A DNA stretch of 64,000 nucleotides, taken from Lutraria lutraria (lineage: Eukaryota > Mollusca > Bivalvia > Venerida > Mactridae). Below the pieces are notes generated by a model. The model was not told the origin of the DNA. It saw only the letters and a program-made list of their open reading frames with translations, and did no database searches. Below are positions 1 through 13,700 of this stretch, piece by piece. The stretch covers positions 16,035,479-16,099,478 of the forward strand of contig OZ026837.1 in the NCBI GenBank assembly GCA_964023205.1, in the 5' to 3' direction. How positions within the stretch are numbered: position 1 is the stretch's first letter; the number at the start of each line of letters is the position of its first letter. The translations under genes were made by a program, and so were the position numbers.

Positions 1-545
1 AAATTACGATTTATGGATAAATAAAAAAATAAAAAAATCTTACAAATTTTTTTTAATGTTATTTTCACCCATACTGTAAATGACCAAAGGCAAAATATTT
101 TGCTGATTTGCCTATGAAGCTGAAGATGAAATTTTTATTTTGAGGTCTAAAGGTCCAGTGTTTTTTCACCTTTATATGCTATCAGGAGGTTGGTCAGATG
201 GGACCCTTAAAAAGGGGGAAAATTGCATCTTGAGGGGAGCTCTTAAGCCAGGATAACAATGATAGGACAATGTATACACATCCCTACAGTTATCAATAGG
301 TTATAACCTTGTTGGTTACAGACAAAGAGCTATCCTACAGGTTAATTTAATCATCTTTTTACCAGAAGTGTTTTCAAGAAAAATAAAATTCTACTGAAGG
401 GGAACTTTTTATGTATTTAGGGAAAGATTACATACTACTCAGACAGGGGACATTTCGGGACCAGGTCAATAAAATAAACTGAATGTTGGTTAAAAATATA
501 AGTTTAGATAAATGTTTTTAAAAAAACAGTTGATTGATTAATAAT

Positions 546-730
546 TACAGTGCAACCTCTTCTAAGCAACACCCTTTGGGAGTAGCAACACTATGTTGTT
601 GTTGAGAGGTTGCTGCTCTAGAGAGGTTCAGTTAATAATTAAATTGTGCAGTGGGAATTTAAGATATCATGCCTTTGCTGAAGGAAAGTTGTTGCTCAAC
701 AGAGGGCCGCTCTGGAGAGGTTGTACTGTA
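546..730 (+). mobile_element. MITE family A (TACAGTRCAACCTCT ends), copy 1
   Basis: Begins TACAGTGCAACCTCT and ends AGAGGTTGTACTGTA, so the ends are inverted repeats, about 185 bp. The interior is made of variants of 'GAGAGGTTGTTGCTCTA'. The TA-CAGT ends are compatible with a pogo/Tigger-like Tc1-mariner origin (inference). Confidence 0.8.
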
Positions 731-1299
731 TTCTAATTGTTTTGTGCTTTGATTCAATAAAATAATTACGTAAAAAAGTTAAGATAGAAATACATGTAAG
801 TCCATTTCTGTATTGTACTAAGTACTGAACTGAATGTATTCTTTTTTCCTGACAATTTAAAACTTGTTGTTTGAACAATACATACCATCTGTCTATATGA
901 GTTATTATTGTAATATGTTATCCTATAATTCAGTTACAGTTTTAATCATATTTTGAGAGAAAAACTGGTACCTACTAATTTACTAAATTAGGAAAAATAA
1001 CATTTCAGTGGAAATATTGCTTCTTGTTTAGGTTGCTTTCTGTCATTTGGGAAAATGGTCACTAATTGGAATGGGGATTGATCTGTCAGCCTACATGTAT
1101 ACCAAGCTTTTATGTATTGTAAAAAACATTTCCTTACAATTTTGCTTAACAAACCTAACTTTTAGTAGGAGTTTACTGTTAAAAAAAGATTGTTTGTTTC
1201 TGATAACATACATGATAACAAAGTAAGTATAGATAGGGAAGTTTTTAGTACCCTCCAGTACGGCAGATAGTGTTTGTCGTTGTCCGTCCTTCTGTCCAA

Positions 1300-1610
1300 A
1301 GTGGTTTCCGAATGATAACTTCAGTTAGGGGAGATGGATTTCAATGGAAGTTGGTATATAGATAGCTTAGGGATAACCTAGAGTGGGGTTGCATATGGGG
1401 TCAATGGGTTAAATATCCAGGTCACTGTTACTAAAAAAAGATATTTGGTTTCTTTATGATAACTTCAGTTAGGGGTGATGGATTTCAATGAAAGTTGGTA
1501 CATGGGTAGCTTAGGGATAACCTAGAGTGGGGTTGCATATGGGGTCAAAAGGTAAAACATCTAGCTCACTGTTACTAAAAATAGAAATTTGGTTTCCGGA
1601 TGATAATTCA
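1300..1610. repeat. 144-bp tandem duplication (about 2.1 copies)
   Basis: GATAACTTCAGTTAGGGG occurs at 1314 and, one base different, at 1458, and a third unit starts at 1602. Each unit carries TTAGGGATAACCTAGAGTGG. Related text resembles other dispersed 'CTGTCCGTC...TAACTTC' repeats in the window. Confidence 0.75.
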
Positions 1611-2250
1611 TTTAGACAAAATTATCATCATTCAAAAATCTAGACAGATGCTGCTGTATAAACATTAGCTAACATTCCAATGATAGGTGCTGGCAGGGGA
1701 CATGTATTGCATGCAATACTGACTGTAAGCTTGTTTTTATTACTTTATTTTTCTTGAAAGGCCGCAGAAAGGTAAAAGGTACAGCTTCTCAGACCTAATA
1801 TTTAAAGGTCGGGGGGGGGGGGGAAATTACAGTACAAAAAATGTAGGTCAACAAACAAGTTTTTTTAACGCTTGTGTTTTTTGTTTTAATACTATATTAC
1901 ATGTATTTAGATAACCCTTTCAACCATGGCTTTAACCCTCTTGTATAACAGATAGATTTGATTTGTCTGTATAATATTAATTATAATTATTGACCCATGT
2001 AGATCATGTCCGATGTTATGAATATGTTATAGTTATATGGCTTTTATGTGAGTTAGCAGATACGATGGAACAAGTCTCTAAGTCTGTACACATCAAACAA
2101 TTCTAAGGAGTTCCCACCAATATACTTGATGCTCATACAGTGTAATGATCGTACAAATCAATAATTTGCTACTAAGCAATAACCTTGTTGTTAGACAAAT
2201 AAAACTGGCATGTTTGATCTCATAAAAGGCTTGGTATGACAGACTTTTAA

Positions 2251-2313
2251 TTATCACATGACTTGTAAAATTTATCACATGACTTGTAAAATTTATCACA
2301 TGACTTGTAGCTG
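2251..2313. repeat. 21-bp tandem repeat, 3 copies
   Basis: TTATCACATGACTTGTAAAA-type units at 2251, 2272 and 2293. A short reading frame on the minus strand through it is an artefact of the 21-bp period. Confidence 0.85.
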
Positions 2314-2409
2314 TCACCTGGCTTGTTAATATCACATGGTTACTTTCCAGTGGTCTTTCTTTATTATGAAAAACTTATTACTGCCAATTAGAATTAAAAC
2401 AGTAATGAA

Positions 2410-2700
2410 AGGCCATCCTTAAAAAATATTTTGTTTGCCGTAATGCTACCTACTCAGCTAAAAGGCCCTTACCCAATTTTTTTGGCCTCTTAGGTTTTTT
2501 TTTTCGTTAAAAATAGCATTCTGACATGACTGTATTTTGGGTTAAATATAAAAAAATAAACTGCAAAAAAAAATTCCTATACCTAGTACTCTCTGAACAT
2601 TTTCTGGGTCAGGTTACAGGAAACAAACATTGTTTTAATGATGTTTCTGAAAATGCTTTTACTGTGATTAAACGCTGTACAATTGATAATTGCTTAGTGC
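2410..2700. repeat. Interspersed family H (GGCCATCCTTAAAAAATATT...), copy 1
   Basis: Shares 'AAAAAATATTTTGTTTGC.GTAA' and 'CTACCTACT' text with copies at 10730-10940, 20580-20830, 30775-31372 and 52065-52305. No coding content. Confidence 0.65.
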
Positions 2701-3396
2701 TAGTGAATTCATGAAGTAGAATGTTTCAAAATGACAAAAATTGAATCAATTATTGATTTTGTTCGACGTATCACGCTCATATCATCCCATGTTTACATTA
2801 GAAATCGCTGTCAAAGACTGCATGGTCTCATGATAAGGGAATTAAACATTGGCGATATTGTACCAATGTAAACATTGGCAGACTTTGTCGGAAATTGCTT
2901 CCGACTTTTGATTTGTTTGTTCATCTGCCTACTCGGCTGTACTGTTAGGGGATTCACAATGGTTTAATAATTCTTAGAATTGTTTTTCGTCATTGCTGTT
3001 AAATATTCATGACAAACAATTACATGATTGAATTGATCAGATTCAAAAATTATATCAATGAAAATGTTCACTTAGAAACTGACAATAAAATCAATCAAAA
3101 CTCAATCAAATTTAAGGGTGCGGAATTGTTGCGTCTACTTTGGTAAAGCAATGCTGAAAGTACAGTTTATATAGTTTACATGTATACATTGTACTCAAAA
3201 TTTAGATAGGATCACTTGCAATGTAGCTTGATATTACTCAATATCAATGTTGAAAAGGTTGATAAAAAAAATTTAGTCATTCAATATCATGCATCATAAT
3301 TCATGTGCAAAAAATGGAATAAATGATGTCCATAGAAGCATATAGTTTTTTATGTATCATATATACATACATACATGTGTATATGTATTTGTATAT

Positions 3397-3472
3397 CGAG
3401 GGCTCAGCGCAACACTGTTGTAACTTGTTCTTATTTCAATATGAGTTACGACACTGTTGCGCTGAACCCTCG
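3397..3472 (+). mobile_element. 76-bp hairpin element, copy 1 (TSD ATAT)
   Basis: Runs CGAGGG...CCCTCG with about 29-bp inverted arms around an 18-base loop. It is flanked on both sides by ATAT. Five other copies are in the window. Too short to encode anything; inferred to be a very small non-autonomous transposon. Confidence 0.88.
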
Positions 3473-4204
3473 ATATGTATGGACAACTTAAATGTTGAGT
3501 GTTTTTTATCAAATTTTGAGTAATGTATTTTAAACGTTATGTTTTAATATTTTTTTTTCATGAAATAAATTTTGCCTGAATTAATTCTCTTGGAAATTGT
3601 TGATTACAACCATGATTTTCATGGATCATGGTAGCTTAGTAAGTCCTTTGACTCATATTTGCCTGGAAACTTGGACTATACGCTAGCTTTCAGTTGTTAT
3701 TGCACATTCAACCATAATTTGATACACTTTTCAATTACTTATGGTTATGTATACGTTATGTATACTAGTTATACAATGGTTTGTTGATCAGAAAATAATT
3801 GTTTTGGTCAATGCAAGAAGGTGCCTTTGATCTCCTTTTTTGTATTGATCAATGGAGATATATGTCATTCTTGTACTCACCAGTGACTAATGGAAACAAT
3901 ATAACTCCATGTATATGGTCATACTTTCCCTGTGGCTTTAATCAGCCGTCCATTAAAGCTTCAATGATCTGTATACAATTAACTTAGGTGAATTTTTTTT
4001 TATTATCAAGTTGGCAGTGTAGTACAGTCTGCTGCTGACAGAAAAACAGAATGATGTACGTGAAGCAATAAGTTTTATTCAATTATGTCTCCCAAGATTT
4101 TTTGCGGAAAATTGATAGGTTTTATAGAGATATTGACGTTAAATTTTAGTTGTTAGATACAATGTATTAGACTCTTGAATTGAAATATAATTGTTTTACA
4201 TAGT

Positions 4205-4505
4205 TATACCCCCACTATTTTGTAGGAGTCACTTTGTCTGTCGGTTGGTCTGTCTGTCTGTCCAAAACTTGCCTCGGCTGTAACTTTGTCGTTCATTTGA
4301 GGATTTTAAAAAAAGTTACAACAAATGTTAACCATCAATATCATGACTGCAGCTCCAAGGTCAAGGTCACACTTAGAGGTTATTTATGGGTTGATTTTTG
4401 AAACACTTGGCAGAGAAAGTTTGCCAATATGTAGGGTTGTGTCTTGCAAAAGACCCAGATCTGTACCTCCAAGGTCAAGGTCACATATAAAGGTAAAAAA
4501 TTGGG
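4205..4505 (+). repeat. Interspersed family E (TTATACCCCCACTATT...), copy 1
   Basis: Starts with TATACCCCCACTATTTTGTA, followed by a (CTGT)n-like run and CCAAGGTCAAGGTCACA. Relatives are at 41474-42135 and 57170-57445. Confidence 0.7.
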
Positions 4506-4658
4506 TCTGTATGAATCTGTGGCAATTTTTCCTTAAAATGCTGAATGTGCATTAATTTTCTGTTGTACCATAGTATGTATTATAAAGACGCAACTATCTC
4601 TTCTCTCTGTTCACCTTTGCAGTACATGTCATTTAGTCGTACATTTTTCTATTACCAG

Positions 4659-4734
4659 GTAAAGCAGATTATGGAGGAAGCGGTGACCCGTAAATTTGTT
4701 CATGAAGAAAGTAGCAGCATTACCTCCCTTTGTG
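4659..4734 (+). CDS. SGSM: SGSM exon 1 in window: start of RUN domain
   Basis: Acceptor TTACCAG, donor GTAAGT. Enters in phase 0 and leaves in phase 1. It begins [17 protein letters not shown], almost identical to the vertebrate SGSM N-terminal region, and ends ...SLC plus a split Gly. The residues that normally precede this (a short K-L-L-x-x-V-K-K-E stretch) must lie in an upstream exon. Confidence 0.95.
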
Positions 4735-7700
4735 GTAAGTATATTTTCTTATAGCAGTTTAAATACTATAACTGTGGTGGATTGGTGGTCTAATGGTAAC
4801 GTCCTGGACTACAGCCAATCGAAAGGTAGTGAGTTCAATTTTTGGCTCTGCCTTTCAATATAATTTCAGTGAAACCTTTTCAGTGTCCTCATCCCAACTA
4901 TGTAACTGAGCCCTCAGTACTGCATTAAAAAATCACAGGATTAACGAGTGAAGCGTATATCGTGCTTTACACTGGACACGATAAAGAAATAATCACAGCA
5001 AATGAATGGGCCGTTATTTACGAGCAAAAATAAACATAAAAGATAAACATTAAATTCTAATTAAATAACTGAAAGCTCACTTTTTATGAAGACTCTCTTC
5101 ACATTTTCTATGTAATATAATAATATTAATGTGTTTACCTGAAAGCTATGCTAAGCAAAACACACAAGGTAATCTGGGGTCCAAAGAATATTTTTCTTGT
5201 CTATATTTGTACCTTGGAAAATGATAATTTGTTTGTAAAGTTCATGAAAACATTGGTTGATTACCCTTGATTATAATTTATAAATCATGGTTGATGTAGA
5301 TATTGGATCAGTTGGTTGTTAATTATGTCAGTTCTTACAAAAAAAACTTCAGCATTCTTAAAGTCATACCCAGGCACTTAAAGCCTTGTTTTGTCTCATG
5401 CATGAAGAGCTCCAGTTTCTCCCTTTGCATATATTCACCATTGTCCATTGGTCAGTGTCTATTATTAGTACACAGGATTGCTGAATTTATACCCTTTTTG
5501 CAGGAGCTTGCATGAATTATAATCATGTCAATTATTCATAAAGTATGCAAGAATAGTTCAATAATTTTTTTTATTTCATGAATTCCATTAATTTTGAAGG
5601 GGTTGACAGCCCAAAACTCCCATATATCTACTACATGTAGTACATGTGTCCCACCCTCACATTCGTTGAAGTATGGACTGTATTATAAAACTATCATTTT
5701 TATATGCCCGTTTAAAGGAAATATATTCACTTTCACAGTTTAAATGTCAAAATGAAATTAATCACATTCTGAAACATTATCAGTTCGGCAAAATGAGACA
5801 CGAATGATTTATTTCGTTAAATTTTATCACCGATGTTTTTTGGCATTTATTTTAATGGACTCATATTTTCTGTAACTGATATTTGAATTATATGCTGGTA
5901 ATTACAGAATCTGTGATCTGTCAGATTTATTTCATATTTTATTTCATTATTTATACTAAATTCTTTCAGTATTTATTTCATTTTCATGTTTTCTAAATGG
6001 TATTGTAAATGTTGCATGCCTGTTGAGGAAAAAAACCCTTTGTAAATTGTATTGTCGCAGAATATTAAATTTGATACTAGCTTGATGGATGAAACCTAAA
6101 ACACTTCTTTGTTTTCAGTATTGATGAATCTATCGTGTATTAGTGGGGCAACGATATACCAGTATATTGTGATACGGTGTCGGGGTGATACGTACTGCAT
6201 TACGACATCCAAATACTGCCCTATTTACTTTCATAACTGAGCTCATAATCCATTGAATTAAATGAATATGGACACAATTTCTAGTGTTGTTTTGTCCACC
6301 TTACAAACTCAATTCTTTCAAGAACCCAAATTAGTCAGTTTGCTCTATCATGTCTATGGGCTCAACAAAATTAATCCTCTAGTCTGTTCGTAATAACGAG
6401 TAGAAATAAGTCACAACCTGTATTAATTTCAATTTAAAGGACATTTCTTCTCCCCCTTGTAAGACAAAATCTGAAACTGCTTCATACGGGCCTGATATGT
6501 ATACGTAGTTATACCGTGTATACACTGAGTGCAAACATAGGCCACCCCTGGGAAAGATGAAATGTGACCATTCTTGACAGGTGACTTTTATTCAGAGGTC
6601 ATTTTGTTCTAAATAATTATTGACTGTTTTCTAAAGAATGGCATTCATTCACAGGGTGACCTTTATTCGGAGGGTGACCTTTATTCGGAGGTGGCTGCTA
6701 ACACAGGTTTTACTCACCGTAACAGTAGTATGAAAAATGATCTTAGAAATAAAGTGGCAGAAGTACCAGTATATGTGTTGGTTCTTTGAAATACTGAAAA
6801 TTGACAATTTATTCTAGAATATTGTCCTTGATGCTGTTACCAGCATTTAAATTCATGAAAAGTAATTACTTTGTTGCCAAGCCACTGCCGAGATGGTCAA
6901 TTTATAGATTGCTCAGATATATGTGCAGATTAGAATACAAAAATATTGATTGATAACTATAAAGATACCGGTACTAGTAATTGTATAGCATATAGCTTGC
7001 CTAAGGCCTTCTTACTTCAATATCAATTAGGATTCATTTCTGTTAAGCTTGAAAGAAAGAGAAATAGGCTGAATTAAGATTGATCTGATCGATAAACTAG
7101 TGCAGTCATTATCAGATAATCAAAATGTGTACCTTGTGTGACAAAATTGTTCATTCATGTTTTGGTCTCTTTTGTAACAAATATATATTCCAGTGTTCTC
7201 AATAATAACCAGAAACCGTTCCATTTAGCGGCTTAGAAATAAGTTTGAGCCGCTTACAAATGTCAGAGTTTAAAAAATGTTGCTGGAAAAATGCCCCATA
7301 CCCCCCTCCCTAGCAGACCTGTTAGTCTAGCTTTGTGGCCTGTTGGCCACAAACTTACAGTACTGAGAATCCTGAATTATTATCCTGGCTTTTATTATGC
7401 CCCGGGATCAAATGATGCCGAGACGTATGAAGATTGCCTTGCCCGTCTGTCTGTACATGATTAAGTAAAGCTGCAACCAGGGGCATAATGCATCATTGAA
7501 TGTGTACAGCATCTTATTTAATGGTGTTTTGTTGTGAATCGACAACTAATGTTCTTGTAACGCACATTTAAATCAAAGGGATAGCAATAAGTATATTCCA
7601 TGTAAGTTCTGTGTGTAGATCTGTATTAAAAAGACTGGTGAGAATAAGATAACTATGAGTGTTAGACCACAGAACTGATTTTCTTCCGTTAATGAAATGT

Positions 7701-10700
7701 TTTCAGTTGAATTATTTCTTTTCCTAATTTCATTTACTAACAGTGTCTCAGTTGAATGTGAATGGTTGCAGTTTACAGATCAGGGGTTGCATGTGTGACT
7801 GTGATTGTTAGTTTTAGATATGCTACCCTGAAATAGAAATTGTTTTTGTTGGATGTTAAGTGCCATGTGTAGCCTTCATATTATGTGTCTTGAATAATTT
7901 ATGTTCCGTGTCCAAGCTCTGAATTCTAAAAAAACACATATGGTTTTACCATACTTCTCTTGTTTTTGGTCTGTTCAGGGCAGTAGGAACTGGTGGGGGG
8001 TCTTTGGGGGGTATAACTGACTCCCCCCCCCTGTTGTCAGACAAAATCTAAAATTAGCCCCACCCTAACTTCATTTAAAATTGCTTCCTGTAGGCATGCT
8101 GTTGATGTAACATTCCTGATTCATTGGTCTTGTGCTTCAATACTTTTTAATTTATGGGTGTTTTGCCTAGAGACACTCCTGATTTGGGTGTATTATGCCT
8201 TCATTGATTTGTTAGAAATGAGATGTTATGATCACCAGGAGGAACATTGAATCATTGTTCTAAACACTCTCTGTAATTGCTTGGTTCAAAATGTAATCTA
8301 ATGTTGAAACACATGTAAATTTATATTCCATTCATTGAATCTTTCATGAGTGCATGGTGAAAAAACAATGATGTTGTCACCAGATTGTTGTAATTATCAG
8401 TGCTCTGTTAAGCCCACTTGGTGCATGTATTATAAATATGATATTGATTGAAATGTATAGGTACATTGTATAGTATAGACAGGGTCATTCAAATAGAAGG
8501 GTCTGGACTCCGTAAATTAAAGCGTTGTGTAGCGATCACGTGGTCGCGCGCAAGATCATTGTGAAACGATGAAGCTCGCATTGAAATAAATACCCAAATA
8601 TTCACAAATTACTAACCATTTTATTGGTGTAGAGCTCCACGAAAAGTTAGATCGTAAGTATCTCCTTCTAATTTGACCAATTTCTTAGGACAAAATCCAT
8701 TTATTTATGTTGAAATCCGACGGTACATAAATGGACGAAAACTCGTTTTAAGCCCAGATCTAGATTGTTGTCGCAAAGCGTGTATTTTTCGTAAGTAAAT
8801 ATAACCCTTTTAAGTTATAGAGTGATGATGTCGGGATTAATTTCATGTCTTTTAAAGTTGTTGAAGTAAATAATGCAGTTACTTTTTCATATTGATTCCG
8901 ATGCTAAGAAATAATGATACATGAATTTGACCCTTTTTGACGAAGTCGCCATTTTGAGTTTGACCAATTTTACTTTTTTTAGTAAGTGATTCCGTCTTTA
9001 ATAATCATCTATCGCTGAAATGCTTGCAACACATTTTGGAAAAATCAATACTCCGTTAATTCATGATTTTACTTTAAATTTTTGATTTCTTGTTTTTGAC
9101 AAAATGGAAATTGAAAATGTGTGTGTAATCAATACACGCGTGAAAAAAGCTCTCCGATAAGTATCGACAGCACAACTTGATGTTTATACAGAGATAAGCG
9201 CATGAAGAGCACGAGTCCAGACCATTCAATTGAAAGACCCTGGTATAGATTAGTCTATATTGTGCTTTAGTCATAAAAATGATTTTGTGCAAAACAGGGA
9301 TTTATCACATAATTAAAAGGGAACTAAAATAAGCCCCCCCCAAAAAAAATTAGTATAAATAGATAAATGATGTATTCTTCTGGATTAAATTACCTTATTA
9401 ATTTTTCAAAATCTTCAAAAATCTTCTTCTCAACAAGCATGTGCAATTCAGCAGTCAAGGTCAGCAGTAAGGCATGGTGTCAAAATTTACAGTTAACTGA
9501 AAATTATGACTTGAAAACTTGGTATCATATTTCGGCTGTCGCCTCCAATAACCACAAGACCTAGAGCTTAGAAATTGCCAAGTGGACCTTTACCAAGTTT
9601 GTTCAAGTCATAACCCCTGGGTCAAAATTGACCCTGCCCCAGGGGTCACTTGATTTCACATAGATTTCTATAGGAAAATTTCAAAAATCTTTTTCAAAAC
9701 CCAGATGACCAAGAGCTTAGATATATTGTCTGCAGCATTGCCTAGTCGCCTCTACCAAGATTGTTCAGATCAAGGCCCCAGGGTTGATATTGGCCGGGGG
9801 TCCATTGATTTTGCACAGACTTAGATAGGAAAATGTTGGAAAATCTTCTTGTCAAAAACTAAGGCCTAGGGCTTAGATATTTCGAGGGTTCAGCGCAACA
9901 CTGTCGTAACTTGTTCTTATTCCAGTATGAGTTACGACACTGTTGCGCTGAACCCTCGATTTGGTGTGTAGTATTGTCTAGTTCATATCATAGCCCTGAG
10001 ATCAATATTTGTCCCACCAACAAAGTCGCTTGATTTTATATAGAACTCCTTCAGAAAACCTTCAAAAATCTTCTGCAGTGTTTTTGTATGGGCCGCAGAT
10101 CATAGCCCCCTTGATCTCCCCCACCCTTTTGAAGAAATGGGGGTAAATAGGTTGGTTCATGTCAGTCTTTCAGTTAGTTGGTATTTATACCTTGTCGAAC
10201 CCAATTACTAAGAAAGCGATTTGGCCTTTGGTCTTTTGACTTGGTTTGGAGGTTGATCCTCTCATGTAGATAGATGACCCCTATTGATAAGCAAAGGGCT
10301 ATCCTACATAACTTTACAAGTTCTGTGAGATCTGTTTGCATTGTAATGACTTTTATACAAAGGTTCTGCAGTGTTAGGCTTTTGTATGAGCCACAGATCA
10401 TAGCTCTCAATCTTGGCCACTGCCACTGGTCATTCTGTTATAAACAATCATTGACAGTTTTGTATAAAAATGACCTTTTTTAACAGGATGGCCTTTATTT
10501 GGAGGTGGCCGGTAACATAGGTTTGACTGTACCTTGCTAGAACCCTCCTGCTTGATTTCAATGTCCTTTCTATTTGCCATCATTTGTCTTTACTAGCAGG
10601 CCTAGTGTGGCATTCATAAGTGGTTGTATCAAACTGGATTATATACCAGAGTCAAACCAGGATGGTGTACACTGCTTTCTCAAGTTATCTATACAGTCTA

Positions 10701-13700
10701 AATATTGATTTCACTTCAATTTTTAAATTAGGCCACCCTTAAAAAAATTATTTGCTGCTTCCAACCCATACATTTTAACTTGGGTCGGTAGGTATGTAAA
10801 TTCTTTTTTGTCATCTACATTATACACATTTGACTTAAATTCATGAAATGAAATATTTTCTAAACATGGAAAAAATGGTAAAAGATGTTTTAGTCCAGCT
10901 TGTTTTTGGTGGGTGGGTCGAAAGCAGCAAACTAACAAACTTTTTATTTAGATCTTATTGAAGAATAATTTATAGTTTAGTAAACAGTGTTAATAAAGCT
11001 TAGTAAACAGGTATTCTTAAACAATAAACTTTTTTTTACTGATAGTTTACATAGTTTTAAATCAGTTTTTTGAATTTTAATTAATTTTGAAATTTCAGGG
11101 GCAGTGGAAGCATGCTTGCTACATGGGCTTCGAAAACGGGCACTGGGCCTCTTTAAGTTTAGTAATACCACAGCGTTGTTACAGAAAGTGTCGAAATCCT
11201 TCGAACCGGCGATGTCAGTGGTAAAACTCGTCAATGAAATTGAACTAAACAATGACCCTTCAAAGTAAGTGAAATCAATTCTTTTATGGTCGTGTAACCA
11301 GTTTTCGTGGTGTAACAAGTTTTCGTGGTGTAACCAGTTTTCGTGGTGTAACAAGTTTTCGTAGTATTTCATGTATTTACTGTTTCCATTCATTCCAGTA
11401 AATTTGTAAATAAATCAACTGTCTATTTTGTTAGCTTGCTGATTTTCGCCAACAATAAGTCATGATTAGGTTATTGTACTGTGATTTTGTCATTTTCGTG
11501 AAATAGGTCGATGTTTTGTTAGCATTAGTACAAGACCTGGTTACGCAATCCTATGTTCAATATTTAAAGATAGTGCCTTTAGCAGGGTAAGGATAATCAG
11601 TGTACTTCAGATTTTGTACATTGACTGAGGGTTTCAATAATATTACTGTAATACTGTAGTTTCACTAATTTTCGTTGGGATTATGATTTCATGGGTCTGC
11701 TCTTCCAAGAAATCAAATCCTCACGAATATAAATGCGGAGATATCAGTATACACAACTTATTTGTTAGAAAAAATTTACCTAGCGTTTATTGAAATTCAC
11801 AAGGTTGTATAACTAATTTTGTTTTGACAACTTCACAGTTACTTGAATGGGTGTCGGTTCTCGAGTCCAGACTGGCAAATTTGTGAGTTTGTTTCGCCAT
11901 GGTTTTATTGACCTCATCTTCTATATTATGCTACATTCTCAGGTTGCTTGATGTTATTGACCACATCTTTTGTTTGTGTGTCACATTCTCAGACTGCATT
12001 GTATTGCATTTTAAGACCAATTTTATTATTGAATAATCTGTTATTGAAGAATGTTGTTTTTTTATGGTGTACATGAAAATTGTTTTCTCTTTTTTTATTG
12101 TTCTCATTCACTTGATATTTGCAGTATTTTGCTGAGGAAAGTTTTTCATGATGACTATTATCACTGATAACATGTAAGGCCACAGTGTCTTCATTGCTGT
12201 TTCTGAATGTTTTGTAAAACAAATGGTTAGAAAGAGGGAAAAATATAATAAAACAGTGATTTTTGTGGGGTTGCCATTTTGACCGTGTTGCATGAATACA
12301 ATAACTTAAGATATGAAAATCAGTATGTATGGGAATTAAGTACCTGTCAAATAGTAAATGAAAAATGTTCTTATGAATAACGTAGTTGGTTTTTTAGCTC
12401 ACCTGTTTTCGTAGAAAAAGTTGCGCTATTGTGATCACTGTGTTGTCAGCATCTTGTGTCTGTGAAAAACTTAAATGTAGCTCATAACTCAGAAACTATA
12501 AGAGGTAGCAATATGAAACTTCATAAGTAGATAGATCTCACTGAGGCAGGCACCTGAACTGACATGCATTGGCACTGCTCACGGCGTTCACGTTGATCTA
12601 ATCTCGTTAAAATACTTACTAAAAGAATGAACAATTTGTACATTATTGGAAAAAAGAAACATTAAATTTTTCAATTTTAATCATATTTGGTTTTGTCAGA
12701 AAGTGTAGTATGGGGTTTGGGAAATAATATAAATCGTCTAACAGTAACCTTACGAGTGTACCTCAATATTAAGACTATTTTCATTGGTCCCGAAGGTAAT
12801 CTTTGCATCAAGGTTTTACTGTATCGGTAATGAATTAACCAACCATGTTATTGTTGTATTTCAGAAAATCATTGGACACAAATAAGAATCAAACCAAACG
12901 TCAGACCTCGATAATGTTTAGTCCGAAATACCTGTGGATCCGTGTTGCCATCTTTGAAAAACATCTTGCCAAAATTCTAGATTATCTGGTGCAAAACAAC
13001 AGGTAAATATACTAGTACCTTAAGAAATTAGGTTATGAAAAACGAAGTAGGTTTTTTTTATCCTTTCAAGGCACTGCCATCTTCTGGCCTTACATGATAA
13101 TATGCTGGTCAAAAGACAGTATCGTTCTTTTTATGCCCCCCCCCCCCCCTCTCCGGGGCATATTGTTTTTGGCCTGTTTGTCTGTTTGTTCCAAACTTTA
13201 AACCTTGCCTATAAAATCAAAACGCTTCCACCTACAGTCATCAAACTTCATATGTTGGTCAGTAGGTCAAAGGTCAAGGTCACCCAGAGGGGGCATTTTG
13301 TTTTAAAAACACATCTTGTTCATCTTATTTCTCAGTTAATATTTCATTGCAATCTCTGTCATTTCTGAAACAGCCTGTATTCAATAAAAAACATATTTAA
13401 AAAAAACACTAAAACAACAATTTTCTTTGGCCTCCTTTTGTTTTTCATCCTCTTGCACAAAATCCATTAAACATTCAATGGCTACTTGGCTGTGCCCCGG
13501 CTGTTCCCCAGCTGCACTTATTGGTTCCATGTTCTATTACTCTTGTTAATTGATTGTATAATTTGGATAAAACTTTCTTTTTCTAAGAATCCTATAAATT
13601 GTCCTTTGAGGTCCATCATATTGAGGTCCATCCAAAAATTAGTCAAGATGACATTTAAAAAATTACCAAAGACTACATGATCATCCTTTTAACTGAATAT

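Larger units (their letters stand above)
1..4658. other. Upstream intron or 5' flank, no exon recognised
   Basis: AT-rich DNA with no convincing exon. The missing first SGSM exon (about 20 residues ending in phase 0) could not be identified here and may lie before the window. Contents are a TACAGT-ended repeat, a 144-bp tandem duplication, a 21-bp triplet repeat, one hairpin element and the end of a GTCAAGGTCAC-rich repeat. A small inverted pair, ATGTTTACATT at 2789-2799 and its complement at 2866-2876, was also seen. Confidence 0.6.

Noticed and set aside
10977..11393. 138-codon minus frame
   Set aside because: Antisense to SGSM exon 2 and extended by the 18-bp tandem repeat (NLLHHE units).
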